Assembly (NCBI GenBank): GCA_903970465.1
Contig: CAJCIO010000144.1
Location: 1-51,871, forward strand
DNA length: 51,871 nucleotides
Reading direction: 5' to 3'
DNA from: Gammaproteobacteria bacterium
GTDB taxonomy: Bacteria; Pseudomonadota; Gammaproteobacteria; Pseudomonadales; Pseudomonadaceae
Below the pieces are notes generated by a model. It saw only the letters and a program-made list of their open reading frames with translations. It was not told the DNA's origin and did no database searches. Position numbers and translations under genes: made by a program. The stretch's first letter is position 1; every line of letters begins with the position of its first letter. Below, one piece after another: positions 32,446-40,490 of the stretch.

Positions 32446-33201
32446 ATGAACCTGCCTCCGCGCCAACAACAAATCATCGAGCTGGTCCGCGAACGCGGCT
32501 ACGTCAGTATCGAAGAAATGGCCCAGCTGTTCGTCGTTACCCCGCAGACTATCCGCCGCGATATCAACCAGCTCGCCGAGAGCAACCTGCTGCGTCGCTA
32601 CCACGGCGGAGCGGCCTATGACTCCAGCATCGAAAACACCGCATACGCCATGCGCGCCGATCAGATGCGCGACGAAAAACAGCGCATCGCCGAAGCCATC
32701 GCCGCGCAGATTCCGGACCATGCCTCGCTGTTCATCAACATCGGTACTACCACCGAATCCATTGCCCGCGCCCTGCTCAACCATAACCAGCTGAAAGTCA
32801 TCACCAACAACCTGCACGTGGCCTCCATCCTCAGCGGCAAGGACGATTTCGAAGTACTGCTGGCCGGCGGCAACGTGCGCCGCGATGGCGGCGTCGTGGG
32901 CCAGGCCAGTGTCGACTTCATCAATCAGTTCAAGGTCGATTACGCGCTGGTGGGCATCAGCGGCATTGACGAAGACGGCAGCCTGCTGGACTTCGATTAC
33001 CAGGAGGTGCGTGTCTCCCAGGCGATCATCGCCAACGCGCGGCAGGTCATCCTCGCCGCCGACTCCAGCAAGTTCGGGCGCAACGCCATGGTTCGCCTGG
33101 GCCCGATCAGCTTGATCGATTGCCTGGTAACCGATCAACAGCCGGTGGCGTCCCTGATGCAGCTGTTGAACCAGCACAAGGTGCGCCTCGAAGTGGTGTG
33201 A
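32446..33201 (+). CDS. glpR: DeoR-family repressor of the glp regulon
   Basis: A 251-residue repressor: N-terminal winged HTH (residues 1-57, LPPRQQQIIELVRERGYVSIEEMAQLF and TPQTIRRDINQLAE) and a sugar-phosphate sensing domain (INIGTTTESIARAL, NNLHVASIL, VRRDGGVVG). It is expected to release DNA on binding glycerol 3-phosphate. The ATG at 32446 has AAGGA eight bases upstream. The order glpF-glpK-glpR-glpD is the Pseudomonas arrangement. Operator-like sites lie before glpD. Confidence 0.95.
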   Translation: MNLPPRQQQIIELVRERGYVSIEEMAQLFVVTPQTIRRDINQLAESNLLRRYHGGAAYDSSIENTAYAMRADQMRDEKQRIAEAIAAQIPDHASLFINIGTTTESIARALLNHNQLKVITNNLHVASILSGKDDFEVLLAGGNVRRDGGVVGQASVDFINQFKVDYALVGISGIDEDGSLLDFDYQEVRVSQAIIANARQVILAADSSKFGRNAMVRLGPISLIDCLVTDQQPVASLMQLLNQHKVRLEVV

Positions 33202-33212
33202 CCCACCAGCCC

Positions 33213-33300
33213 TGTAGCGAGAGGGGGTTGCCCGCGAAAAGTGGATCAGCCACAGCGGTGCCGGCTTGCAGAACGAATCGCAGGCGAGCCCCTCGCTAGA
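33213..33300. repeat. REPIN between glpR and glpD
   Basis: TGTAGCGAGAGGGGGTTGCC and a near-complement end the repeat pair; slightly more diverged than the one at 23781. Confidence 0.75.
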
Positions 33301-33316
33301 GCTGCCCGCCAGCAGA

Positions 33317-33430
33317 AATGTTCGTTAATGTTCCTTTCCCTGAATCACCCATCAATAAATTCAATCGAATTCGACTGGATACGCCTTTGGTATTGCGCTA
33401 GTATTTTCGAAATCGAACATTAATGTTCGA
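33317..33430 (+). promoter_or_regulatory. GlpR operator cluster upstream of glpD
   Basis: AATGTTCG occurs as a direct repeat (33317-33324 and 33327-33334, second copy ending in C). An 18-bp perfect palindrome, TCGAACATTAATGTTCGA, lies at 33413-33430, 45 bases before the glpD ATG. The half-site matches the E. coli GlpR operator core (ATGTTCG). The spread of sites would allow looping or cooperative repression. Confidence 0.65.
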
Positions 33431-33475
33431 AATCACTCTAATAATTTGCGCAACACATGCTCAGGAGGCTGCCCG

Positions 33476-35011
33476 ATGCCCCATTCAACCGTGACCACCC
33501 CACCGTTGGCCGAGGTTTATGACGTTGCCGTGATTGGTGGCGGTATCAATGGCGTCGGTATCGCTGCAGACGCCTCCGGTCGCGGACTGTCGGTGTTTCT
33601 GTGCGAAAAGGACGACCTCGCCAGCCATACCTCGTCGGCCAGCAGCAAGCTGATTCACGGCGGTCTGCGTTATCTTGAGCATTACGAATTCCGCTTGGTC
33701 CGCGAGGCTCTGGCCGAGCGTGAAGTGTTGTTGGCCAAGGCGCCGCACATCGTCAAGCCCATGCGCTTCGTACTCCCGCATCGTCCGCATCTGCGCCCAG
33801 CGTGGATGATCCGTGCCGGTCTGTTCCTCTATGACCATCTGGGCAAGCGGGAAAAACTGCCGGCCTCGCGCAGCCTGCGCTTTGGCGCCGACAGCCCGCT
33901 CAAGCCGGTCATCAGCCGTGGTTTCGAATACTCCGACTGCTGGGTCGATGACGCCCGTCTGGTGGTGCTCAACGCCATCGCCGCCCGTGAAAACGGCGCG
34001 CACATTCATACACGCACCCGCTGCTTGAGTGCTCAGCGCGTGGGTGGCCAGTGGCTGGTGCAGCTGGAGCGCGCCGATGGCTCGCGCTTCTCTATCACCG
34101 CCAAGGCGCTGGTCAATGCCGGCGGGCCATGGGTCGCCAAGTTCATTCGCGAAGACCTCAAGCTGGAGTCTGCGTACGGCATCCGCTTGATTCAGGGCAG
34201 CCACCTGATCGTGCCCAAGCTCTACGAAGGCGAAAACGCCTTTATCCTGCAAAACGAGGACCAGCGCATTGTCTTCGCCATTCCTTACCTGCAACGCTTT
34301 ACCATCCTTGGCACCACCGACCGCGAGTACAGCGGCGACCCGTCCAAGGTGACCGTCACCGAGGGCGAGACCGACTACGTGCTGAACGTGGTCAATGCGC
34401 ACTTCAAGAAGCAGCTGACCCGAGATGACATCGTCACCAGCTACTCCGGCGTGCGCCCGCTGTGCAACGACGAGTCGGACAACCCATCGGCCATCACCCG
34501 CGACTACACCCTCTCGCTCAGCGGCTCGGCACAAGAAGCACCATTGCTGTCAGTGTTCGGCGGCAAGCTGACCACCTACCGCAAGCTCGCCGAATCGGCC
34601 ATGGCTCAGTTGGCGCCGTTCTTCAAACAGATGACTGCGCCCTGGACCGCCAAGGCGACCTTGCCTGGCGGTGAGGACATGACCACCCCGCAGGCGTTGG
34701 CGCAGACGCTGGAGAACCGTTTCGGCTGGCTGCCGACAGGCCTCGCCCAGCGCTGGTCGATCACCTATGGCAGCCGCGCCTGGCAACTGCTCGAGGGCGC
34801 ACAAGGGCTGAGCGATCTGGGCGAACACCTGGGTGGCGGTCTGTATACCCGGGAAGTCGACTACCTGCGCAGCCAGGAATGGGCTTGCGAGGCTTACGAC
34901 ATCCTCTGGCGCCGCACCAAGCTCGGCCTGTTCACCACACCCGAAGAGCAGGCCAACCTGGAGCGCTACATGGACAAGACCAAGCAGGCCAGCGGCACCG
35001 TCGCCGCCTGA
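33476..35011 (+). CDS. glpD: Aerobic glycerol 3-phosphate dehydrogenase
   Basis: A 511-residue FAD enzyme at the inner membrane that oxidises glycerol 3-phosphate to dihydroxyacetone phosphate and feeds quinone. The FAD-binding motif DVAVIGGGINGVGIAADASGRG starts near residue 17; SSASSKLIHGGLRYLEHYEF and the TTDREYSGDPSKV stretch are typical of GlpD. The ATG at 33476 follows AGGAGG with seven-base spacing, which selects it over 33446. Likely repressed by GlpR through the sites at 33317-33430. Confidence 0.97.
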   Translation: MPHSTVTTPPLAEVYDVAVIGGGINGVGIAADASGRGLSVFLCEKDDLASHTSSASSKLIHGGLRYLEHYEFRLVREALAEREVLLAKAPHIVKPMRFVLPHRPHLRPAWMIRAGLFLYDHLGKREKLPASRSLRFGADSPLKPVISRGFEYSDCWVDDARLVVLNAIAARENGAHIHTRTRCLSAQRVGGQWLVQLERADGSRFSITAKALVNAGGPWVAKFIREDLKLESAYGIRLIQGSHLIVPKLYEGENAFILQNEDQRIVFAIPYLQRFTILGTTDREYSGDPSKVTVTEGETDYVLNVVNAHFKKQLTRDDIVTSYSGVRPLCNDESDNPSAITRDYTLSLSGSAQEAPLLSVFGGKLTTYRKLAESAMAQLAPFFKQMTAPWTAKATLPGGEDMTTPQALAQTLENRFGWLPTGLAQRWSITYGSRAWQLLEGAQGLSDLGEHLGGGLYTREVDYLRSQEWACEAYDILWRRTKLGLFTTPEEQANLERYMDKTKQASGTVAA

Positions 35012-35026
35012 TTTCGGCCTAACCTG

Positions 35027-35054
35027 GTAGCGAGAGGGCCTGCCCCCTCGCTAC
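35027..35054. terminator. REP-derived hairpin after glpD
   Basis: GTAGCGAGAGGG-CCTG-CCCCCTCGCTAC forms a stem with one mismatch 15 bases after the glpD stop. It lacks a T tract, so it is more likely a REP element that may protect the message than a classical terminator. Confidence 0.6.
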
Positions 35055-35072
35055 AGCTGGGCGGCTTGTGCG

Positions 35073-35117
35073 TCCGGATTTCCGAACGAGCCCCGGCCAA
35101 GTATTCGAAAAACCGTA
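35073..35117 (+). promoter_or_regulatory. Two AauR-like palindromes upstream of aatJ
   Basis: Site 1 at 35073-35086 is TCCGG-N4-CCGAA, nine of ten positions of the AauR consensus TTCGG-N4-CCGAA. Site 2 at 35104-35117 is TTCGA-N4-CCGTA, eight of ten. They are 31 bp apart, three helical turns, and lie about 80-120 bp upstream of the -24 box at 35195. AauR is encoded in the same locus at 40487. Confidence 0.65.
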
Positions 35118-35194
35118 CGAAATCCCCCCGCTTAGCCTTTTCGCAAAAAATCAAACCCCTTTAAAAACAATGGCAAGCTCGCCAAATCCCGGTC

Positions 35195-35210
35195 TGGCAC
35201 GACTCCTGCT
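35195..35210 (+). promoter_or_regulatory. Strong sigma-54 promoter of aatJQMP
   Basis: TGGCACGACTCCTGCT has GG and GC separated by ten bases and is nearly the consensus TGGCACG-N4-TTGCW. Transcription should begin near 35222, 75 bases before aatJ. An A-rich CA motif (near 35271-35282) precedes the RBS and could bind Hfq/Crc. Confidence 0.8.
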
Positions 35211-35297
35211 CTACCCTACTCATCGAATGCCTGAACAGGCGTTCGCCCGAGCGAGCCCGCGGGCTCCATAAAAAAAACAAAGTTCGAGGAGTAGTCG

Positions 35298-36212
35298 ATG
35301 CGTATCGTTCCCCACCTGTTGGGCGTTGCCATTACCGCCGCACTGATCAGCACCCCCGTATTCGCCGCCGAGCTCACCGGTACCCTGAAAAAGATCAAGG
35401 AATCCGGAACCATCACCCTGGGTCACCGCGATGCGTCCATCCCGTTTTCCTACATCGCCGATGCCTCGGGCAAACCCGTGGGCTACTCCCACGACATCCA
35501 GCTCAAGATCGTCGACGCTCTGAAGAAAGACCTGGACATGCCGGATCTGAAGGTCAACTACAACCTGGTCACCTCCCAGACACGGATCCCGCTGGTGCAG
35601 AACGGCACCGTCGACCTCGAGTGCGGTTCCACCACCAACAACGCCGAACGCGCACAGCAGGTGGCGTTCTCGGTGGGCATCTTCGAGATCGGTACCCGCC
35701 TGTTGTCCAAGCAAGGCTCGGAATACAAGGACTTCGACGACCTCAAGGGCAAGAACGTGGTGACCACTGCAGGCACTACGTCCGAGCGCATCCTTAAGTC
35801 GATGAACGCCGACAAGCAGATGGGCATGAACATCATCTCGGCCAAGGACCACGGCGAATCGTTCCAGATGCTCGAGTCCGGCCGCGCGGTAGCCTTCATG
35901 ATGGACGACGCCCTGCTGGCCGGCGAAATGGCCAAGGCCAAGAAGCCTGCCGACTGGGCCGTCACGGGTACCGCGCAATCCTATGAAATCTACGGCTGCA
36001 TGATGCGCAAGGGCGACGAGCCGTTCAAAAAAGCGGTCGATGACGCCATCAAGGCCACCTTCGCCTCGGGCGATATCAACGGCATCTACAGCAAATGGTT
36101 CACCCAGCCGATCCCACCCAAGGGCCTGAACCTGAACTTCCCGATGAGCGACGAGCTCAAGCAACTGATCGCCAACCCCAGCGACCAGCCCGCCCCGGAA
36201 AAAAAGCAGTAA
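35298..36212 (+). CDS. aatJ: Glutamate/aspartate-binding periplasmic protein
   Basis: A 304-residue solute-binding protein (GltI type). The signal peptide (MRIVPHLLGV, then hydrophobic to V-F-A-A near residue 24) is followed by ITLGHRDASIPFSY and GYSHDIQLKI. DLECGSTTNNAERA is characteristic of acidic amino acid binders. The operon sits under a sigma-54 promoter with AauR-like sites. An intercistronic hairpin follows. The RBS GAGGAG is strong. In P. putida the AatJMQP system is required for acidic amino acid uptake and controlled by AauSR, both encoded here. Confidence 0.95.
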   Translation: MRIVPHLLGVAITAALISTPVFAAELTGTLKKIKESGTITLGHRDASIPFSYIADASGKPVGYSHDIQLKIVDALKKDLDMPDLKVNYNLVTSQTRIPLVQNGTVDLECGSTTNNAERAQQVAFSVGIFEIGTRLLSKQGSEYKDFDDLKGKNVVTTAGTTSERILKSMNADKQMGMNIISAKDHGESFQMLESGRAVAFMMDDALLAGEMAKAKKPADWAVTGTAQSYEIYGCMMRKGDEPFKKAVDDAIKATFASGDINGIYSKWFTQPIPPKGLNLNFPMSDELKQLIANPSDQPAPEKKQ

Positions 36213-36226
36213 CAACTGACTGACCT

Positions 36227-36252
36227 CACTGGCCCGCCATCGCGGGTCAGTG
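36227..36252 (+). terminator. Intercistronic hairpin after aatJ
   Basis: CACTGGCCCGC-CATC-GCGGGTCAGTG, an 11-bp stem with one G-T pair and no T tract. It matches the arrangement at 3104 in the other transport operon and probably stabilises aatJ mRNA. Confidence 0.6.
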
Positions 36253-36286
36253 GGCAACCGTGGCTCGCTTTAGAGGGGAGACCCTG

Positions 36287-37033
36287 ATGAATTACAATTG
36301 GGATTGGAGCGTGTTCTTCAAATCCACCGGCGTCGGCAGCGAAATCTACCTCGATTGGTATGTCGCCGGCCTGGGCTGGACCATCGGCATCAGCATTGTC
36401 GCCTGGCTGATCGCGCTGGTGCTGGGCTCGCTACTGGGCGTGATGCGCACGCTGCCCAACCGCTGGGTAGCCGGCATTGCCAGCGCCTATGTCGAATTGT
36501 TTCGCAACGTCCCGCTGCTGGTGCAGCTGTTCATCTGGTACTTCCTGGTGCCCGATCTGCTGCCCGACAACCTGCAGGAGTGGTACAAACAGGACCTCAA
36601 CCCGACCACCTCGGCGTTCCTCAGCGTGGTCGTGTGCCTTGGGCTGTTCACCGCAGCAAGAGTCTGCGAACAAGTGCGTACCGGCATTGAAGCCCTGCCC
36701 CGTGGCCAGGAATCGGCTGCCCGCGCCATGGGTTTTCGCCTGCCGCAGATCTACTGGAACGTACTGCTGCCGCAAGCCTATCGGGTAATCATTCCGCCGT
36801 TGACGTCGGAGTTTCTCAACGTTTTCAAGAATTCCTCGGTGGCCTCGTTGATCGGCCTCATGGAGCTGCTGGCACAAACCAAGCAGACCGCCGAGTTCTC
36901 CGCCAACCTGTTCGAAGCCTTCACCCTGGCGACGCTGATCTACTTCACCTTGAACATGAGCCTGATGCTGCTGATGCGCCTGATCGAGAAGAAAGTCGCG
37001 GTGCCCGGGCTGATCTCCCTGGGGGGTAAATAA
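36287..37033 (+). CDS. aatQ: Acidic amino acid permease subunit (GltJ-like)
   Basis: A 248-residue HisMQ-type permease. Several hydrophobic segments are seen, and the EAA loop GQESAARAMGFRLPQIYWNVLLPQ lies near residues 145-165. ATG 36287 has GAGGGGAG just upstream. The stop TAA shares its last A with the next ATG (TAATG), which couples the two permeases. It works with aatM and aatP. The letter names of the two permeases are used in both orders in the literature. Confidence 0.93.
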   Translation: MNYNWDWSVFFKSTGVGSEIYLDWYVAGLGWTIGISIVAWLIALVLGSLLGVMRTLPNRWVAGIASAYVELFRNVPLLVQLFIWYFLVPDLLPDNLQEWYKQDLNPTTSAFLSVVVCLGLFTAARVCEQVRTGIEALPRGQESAARAMGFRLPQIYWNVLLPQAYRVIIPPLTSEFLNVFKNSSVASLIGLMELLAQTKQTAEFSANLFEAFTLATLIYFTLNMSLMLLMRLIEKKVAVPGLISLGGK

Positions 37034-37698
37034 TGGACTTCAGTGGCATCATCCCCGCCCTTCCCGGCCTGTGGAACGGCATGCTGATGACCTTGCAGTT
37101 GATGGCCATGGGCATCGTCGGCGGCATCGTTCTCGGCACCCTGCTGGCGCTGATGCGCCTGTCGCCGAGCAAACTGCTGTCGCGCATCGCCGGCGCCTAC
37201 GTCAACTACTTCCGCTCAATCCCGCTGCTGCTGGTGATCACCTGGTTCTATCTGGCGGTGCCGTTCGTGCTGCGCTGGATCACCGGCCAGGACACCCCGG
37301 TGGGCGCGTTCACCTCCTGCGTCGTGGCGTTCATGATGTTCGAGGCTGCGTACTTCTGCGAGATCGTACGGGCAGGCGTGCAGTCGATCGCCAAGGGCCA
37401 GATGGGAGCGTCCCAGGCTTTAGGCATGACCTACAGCCAGACCATGCGCCTGATCATCCTCCCCCAGGCGTTCCGCAAGATGACGCCGCTGCTGTTGCAG
37501 CAAAGCATCATCCTGTTCCAGGACACCTCGCTGGTCTACACGGTCGGCCTGGTGGACTTCCTCAATGCTGCCCGCGCCAACGGCGACATCATTGGCCAAG
37601 CCAATGAGTTCCTGTTGTTCGCAGGCGCGGTGTACTTCGTGATCAGCTTCAGCGTGTCGCTGCTGGTCAAACGTCTGCAGAAAAGGTTGGCCGTATGA
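37033..37698 (+). CDS. aatM: Acidic amino acid permease subunit (GltK-like)
   Basis: A 221-residue second permease, with the EAA loop GQMGASQALGMTYSQTMRLIILPQ near residues 120-143. It starts inside the aatQ stop and ends in a four-base overlap with aatP (ATGA), so the permease and ATPase reading frames are chained. Length and hydrophobic pattern are normal for GltK. Confidence 0.93.
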   Translation: MDFSGIIPALPGLWNGMLMTLQLMAMGIVGGIVLGTLLALMRLSPSKLLSRIAGAYVNYFRSIPLLLVITWFYLAVPFVLRWITGQDTPVGAFTSCVVAFMMFEAAYFCEIVRAGVQSIAKGQMGASQALGMTYSQTMRLIILPQAFRKMTPLLLQQSIILFQDTSLVYTVGLVDFLNAARANGDIIGQANEFLLFAGAVYFVISFSVSLLVKRLQKRLAV

Positions 37699-38429
37699 TC
37701 TCCATCAAGAATATCAACAAGTGGTATGGCGACTTCCAGGTACTGACCGAGTGCAGCACCGAAGTCAAAAAAGGCGAAGTGGTCGTCGTCTGCGGGCCCT
37801 CCGGCTCGGGCAAATCGACTTTGATCAAGTGCGTCAATGCCCTGGAGCCCTTCCAGAAGGGTGACATCGTGGTCGACGGCACCTCGATTGCCGATCCCAA
37901 GACCAACCTGCCCAAGCTGCGTTCGCGGGTGGGCATGGTGTTCCAGCATTTCGAGCTGTTCCCACACCTGACCATCACCGAAAACCTCACCATCGCGCAG
38001 ATCAAGGTGCTGGGTCGCAGCAAGGAAGAGGCCACCCAAAAAGGCTTGCAGTTGCTCGACCGCGTCGGCCTCAAGGCCCATGCCCACAAGCACCCGGGGC
38101 AACTGTCGGGTGGTCAGCAGCAGCGCGTAGCGATTGCTCGCGCGCTGGCGATGGACCCAGTGGTCATGCTGTTTGACGAGCCGACCTCGGCACTCGATCC
38201 GGAAATGGTCAACGAAGTCCTTGACGTCATGGTGCAACTCGCCAACGAAGGCATGACCATGATGTGCGTGACCCACGAGATGGGCTTCGCCCGCAAGGTC
38301 GCCAATCGGGTGATCTTCATGGACCAGGGACAGATCGTCGAAGACTGCCAGAAGGAAGAGTTCTTCGGCGATGTCAGCGCGCGTTCCGACCGTGCCCAGC
38401 AGTTCCTCGCGAAAATCCTGCAACACTGA
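37695..38429 (+). CDS. aatP: Acidic amino acid ABC transporter ATPase (GltL-like)
   Basis: A 244-residue ATPase: Walker A GPSGSGKSTL, signature LSGGQQQR, Walker B VVMLFDEPTSALD, and H-loop CVTHEMGF. It energises the AatQM permease. It ends the operon before a REPIN and the kinase gene. The length and motifs are typical of the polar amino acid group. Confidence 0.94.
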   Translation: MISIKNINKWYGDFQVLTECSTEVKKGEVVVVCGPSGSGKSTLIKCVNALEPFQKGDIVVDGTSIADPKTNLPKLRSRVGMVFQHFELFPHLTITENLTIAQIKVLGRSKEEATQKGLQLLDRVGLKAHAHKHPGQLSGGQQQRVAIARALAMDPVVMLFDEPTSALDPEMVNEVLDVMVQLANEGMTMMCVTHEMGFARKVANRVIFMDQGQIVEDCQKEEFFGDVSARSDRAQQFLAKILQH

Positions 38430-38443
38430 TGCACCTCCAAATC

Positions 38444-38531
38444 CTGTAGCGAGGGGCTTGCCCCCGAACAGTTCGGCAGCAACGTAGATGTCGCTGACAC
38501 GGCCCACTCGGGGGCAAGCCCCTTGCTACAG
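38444..38531. repeat. REPIN between aatP and aauS
   Basis: CTGTAGCGAGGGGCTTGCCCCCGA and its near-complement (ending CTACAG) flank a spacer. Together with the copies at 23781, 33213 and 35027 it belongs to one REP sequence type. Confidence 0.8.
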
Positions 38532-38588
38532 TCTCTCTGATCCTGGGCCCGTCGGGCGCAGGAGGCTGGTCGGCCCAAGGCGACTGTG

Positions 38589-40490
38589 ATGAAATGCGCT
38601 CCCTCTCAATTTCGCGCCGCGCCGCCAGATCTCGCCGTGAAACCCCGACTGATCCGCCAAGTGTTTCTGCCCCCCCTGCTGGTCGCCCTGATGCTCGGCC
38701 TGGGTTACCTCGGCTTCTGGATCAGTGATCGCGCGGGTATCCGCAACCTCAGCGAAAGCGGCCAACGCCAGCTGGAACTGCAAGCGCGGGCGGTCGAAAG
38801 TGAAATCAACCGCTATACCTACCTGCCCAGCCTGCTGGAGCTGGAAAATACCGTTTCGGCCTTGCTTGCCCACCCAGACCCCGCCCACCGCGACCCGGTC
38901 AACGAGTATCTGGACGGCCTCAACCGGCGCAGCAACAGCCGCGCCATTTACGTGCTCGACACCAGCGGTCGGGTACAGGCCAGCAGCAATTGGCGCGACA
39001 GCGACAGCTATGTCGGTGAAGACCTGGCCTTCCGTCCCTATTTCCAGGACGCCATCCGCGGCCTCCAAGGGCGCTTCTACGGGATCGGCAGCACCTCGGG
39101 CGAACCCGGCTACTACCTCGCTCACGGCCTGGAACAGAATGGACGGATAATCGGCGTGGCCGTCATCAAGGTCCAGTTGCAAGCGTTGGAAGCCTTGTGG
39201 CAACGGGCACATCTGGAAACCTTCGTCAGCGACGAGAACGGCATCATTATTCTCTCCAGCGATCCAGCGCGCCGGCTCAAGTCAACGCGCCCGCTCTCCG
39301 CAGAAACCAAGGAGCGCCTGGCCCGCAGCCTGCAGTACTACTGGACGCCGTTCTCGGAACTGCAACCGCTGGCCCGGGAAACCCTGACCGACGGCATCGA
39401 AAAACTGACTTTCCCGAGCAACAACGGGCTGCACAGCAACACCGCTTATCTGGCGCAAAGCCAACCGCTGAACAACTCGCGCTGGCAGTTCACCTTGCTC
39501 ACACCGCTGCAGGACCAACGCCGCGAAGCCATTATCCACGGCGTGCTGGTGGCGGTGGCTTTCGCCCTGTGCACCATCTTGCTGATCGCCTGGAACGAGC
39601 GACGCAAGGTCATCGCCACACGCCTGGCCGCCCGTGAAGCACTGGAAGAAGCCAACAACCTCCTGGAGCGGCGCATCACTGAACGCACCAGCGACCTGCG
39701 CGCCAGCAACGAACGCCTCAAGGGCCAGATTCGCGAACGGCGCCAAGCCGAGGACACCCTGCGCAAGGCTCAGGACGAACTGGTGCAGGCCGGCAAGCTC
39801 GCGGCCATCGGGCAGATGTCGACCAGCATCGCCCACGAACTCAACCAGCCATTGGCGGCACTGCGCACGCTCTCGGGCAACACCGTGCGGTTTCTCGAGC
39901 GTGGAGCTCTGGAGACGGCCAGCACCAATCTACGCACCATGAACGACCTGATCGACCGCATGGGCCGCATCACCGCCAGCCTGCGCGCCTTCGCCCGCCG
40001 CGGCGATGACAAGGGCCAGGCGTCCCTGAACGGCGCAGTCGATGCCGCCCTGCAACTGTTGGAAGCGCGCCTGCAAGGCGTGCAGGTACACCGGGACGTG
40101 GCCGCGGCGCAACTGCCCATCGATCAGACCCGCCTCGAACAGATTCTCGTCAACCTCATCGGCAATGCTCTGGACGCCATGCACAGCCAGGCCGAGCCGC
40201 AACTGTGGCTGAACAGTGAGCTGGATCATCAGCAAGCCCCCGGTAAATATCGCCTGCGGGTGCGCGACAATGGTCATGGCATCACTCTTGAGGCCCGCGA
40301 GCATCTGTTCGAACCGTTCTTCACCACCAAACCGGGCGACCACGGCCTGGGCCTTGGCCTGACCCTCTCGGCCAGCCTCGCCGCCGCCGCCGGTGGTCAT
40401 CTGGGCATGGAAAGCTCCGGCCCCGACGGCACCGTGTTCATTCTCAGCCTGCCCTTGGGTGCGCCCCCTTTAACGAGTCCCTCAGCATGA
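38589..40490 (+). CDS. aauS: Sensor histidine kinase AauS (DctB type)
   Basis: A 633-residue membrane kinase. TM1 spans about residues 22-45; a periplasmic sensing (double CACHE-like) domain follows to about 310; TM2 is about 313-336. Next come a coiled-coil linker with RRITERTSDLRASNERL, the H box IAHELNQPLAALRT (His416), the N box LIGNALDAM and the G box GLGLGL. It likely senses periplasmic glutamate or aspartate. The GTG at 38586 and ATG at 38589 are both possible starts. It overlaps aauR by four bases. Confidence 0.93.
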   Translation: MKCAPSQFRAAPPDLAVKPRLIRQVFLPPLLVALMLGLGYLGFWISDRAGIRNLSESGQRQLELQARAVESEINRYTYLPSLLELENTVSALLAHPDPAHRDPVNEYLDGLNRRSNSRAIYVLDTSGRVQASSNWRDSDSYVGEDLAFRPYFQDAIRGLQGRFYGIGSTSGEPGYYLAHGLEQNGRIIGVAVIKVQLQALEALWQRAHLETFVSDENGIIILSSDPARRLKSTRPLSAETKERLARSLQYYWTPFSELQPLARETLTDGIEKLTFPSNNGLHSNTAYLAQSQPLNNSRWQFTLLTPLQDQRREAIIHGVLVAVAFALCTILLIAWNERRKVIATRLAAREALEEANNLLERRITERTSDLRASNERLKGQIRERRQAEDTLRKAQDELVQAGKLAAIGQMSTSIAHELNQPLAALRTLSGNTVRFLERGALETASTNLRTMNDLIDRMGRITASLRAFARRGDDKGQASLNGAVDAALQLLEARLQGVQVHRDVAAAQLPIDQTRLEQILVNLIGNALDAMHSQAEPQLWLNSELDHQQAPGKYRLRVRDNGHGITLEAREHLFEPFFTTKPGDHGLGLGLTLSASLAAAAGGHLGMESSGPDGTVFILSLPLGAPPLTSPSA

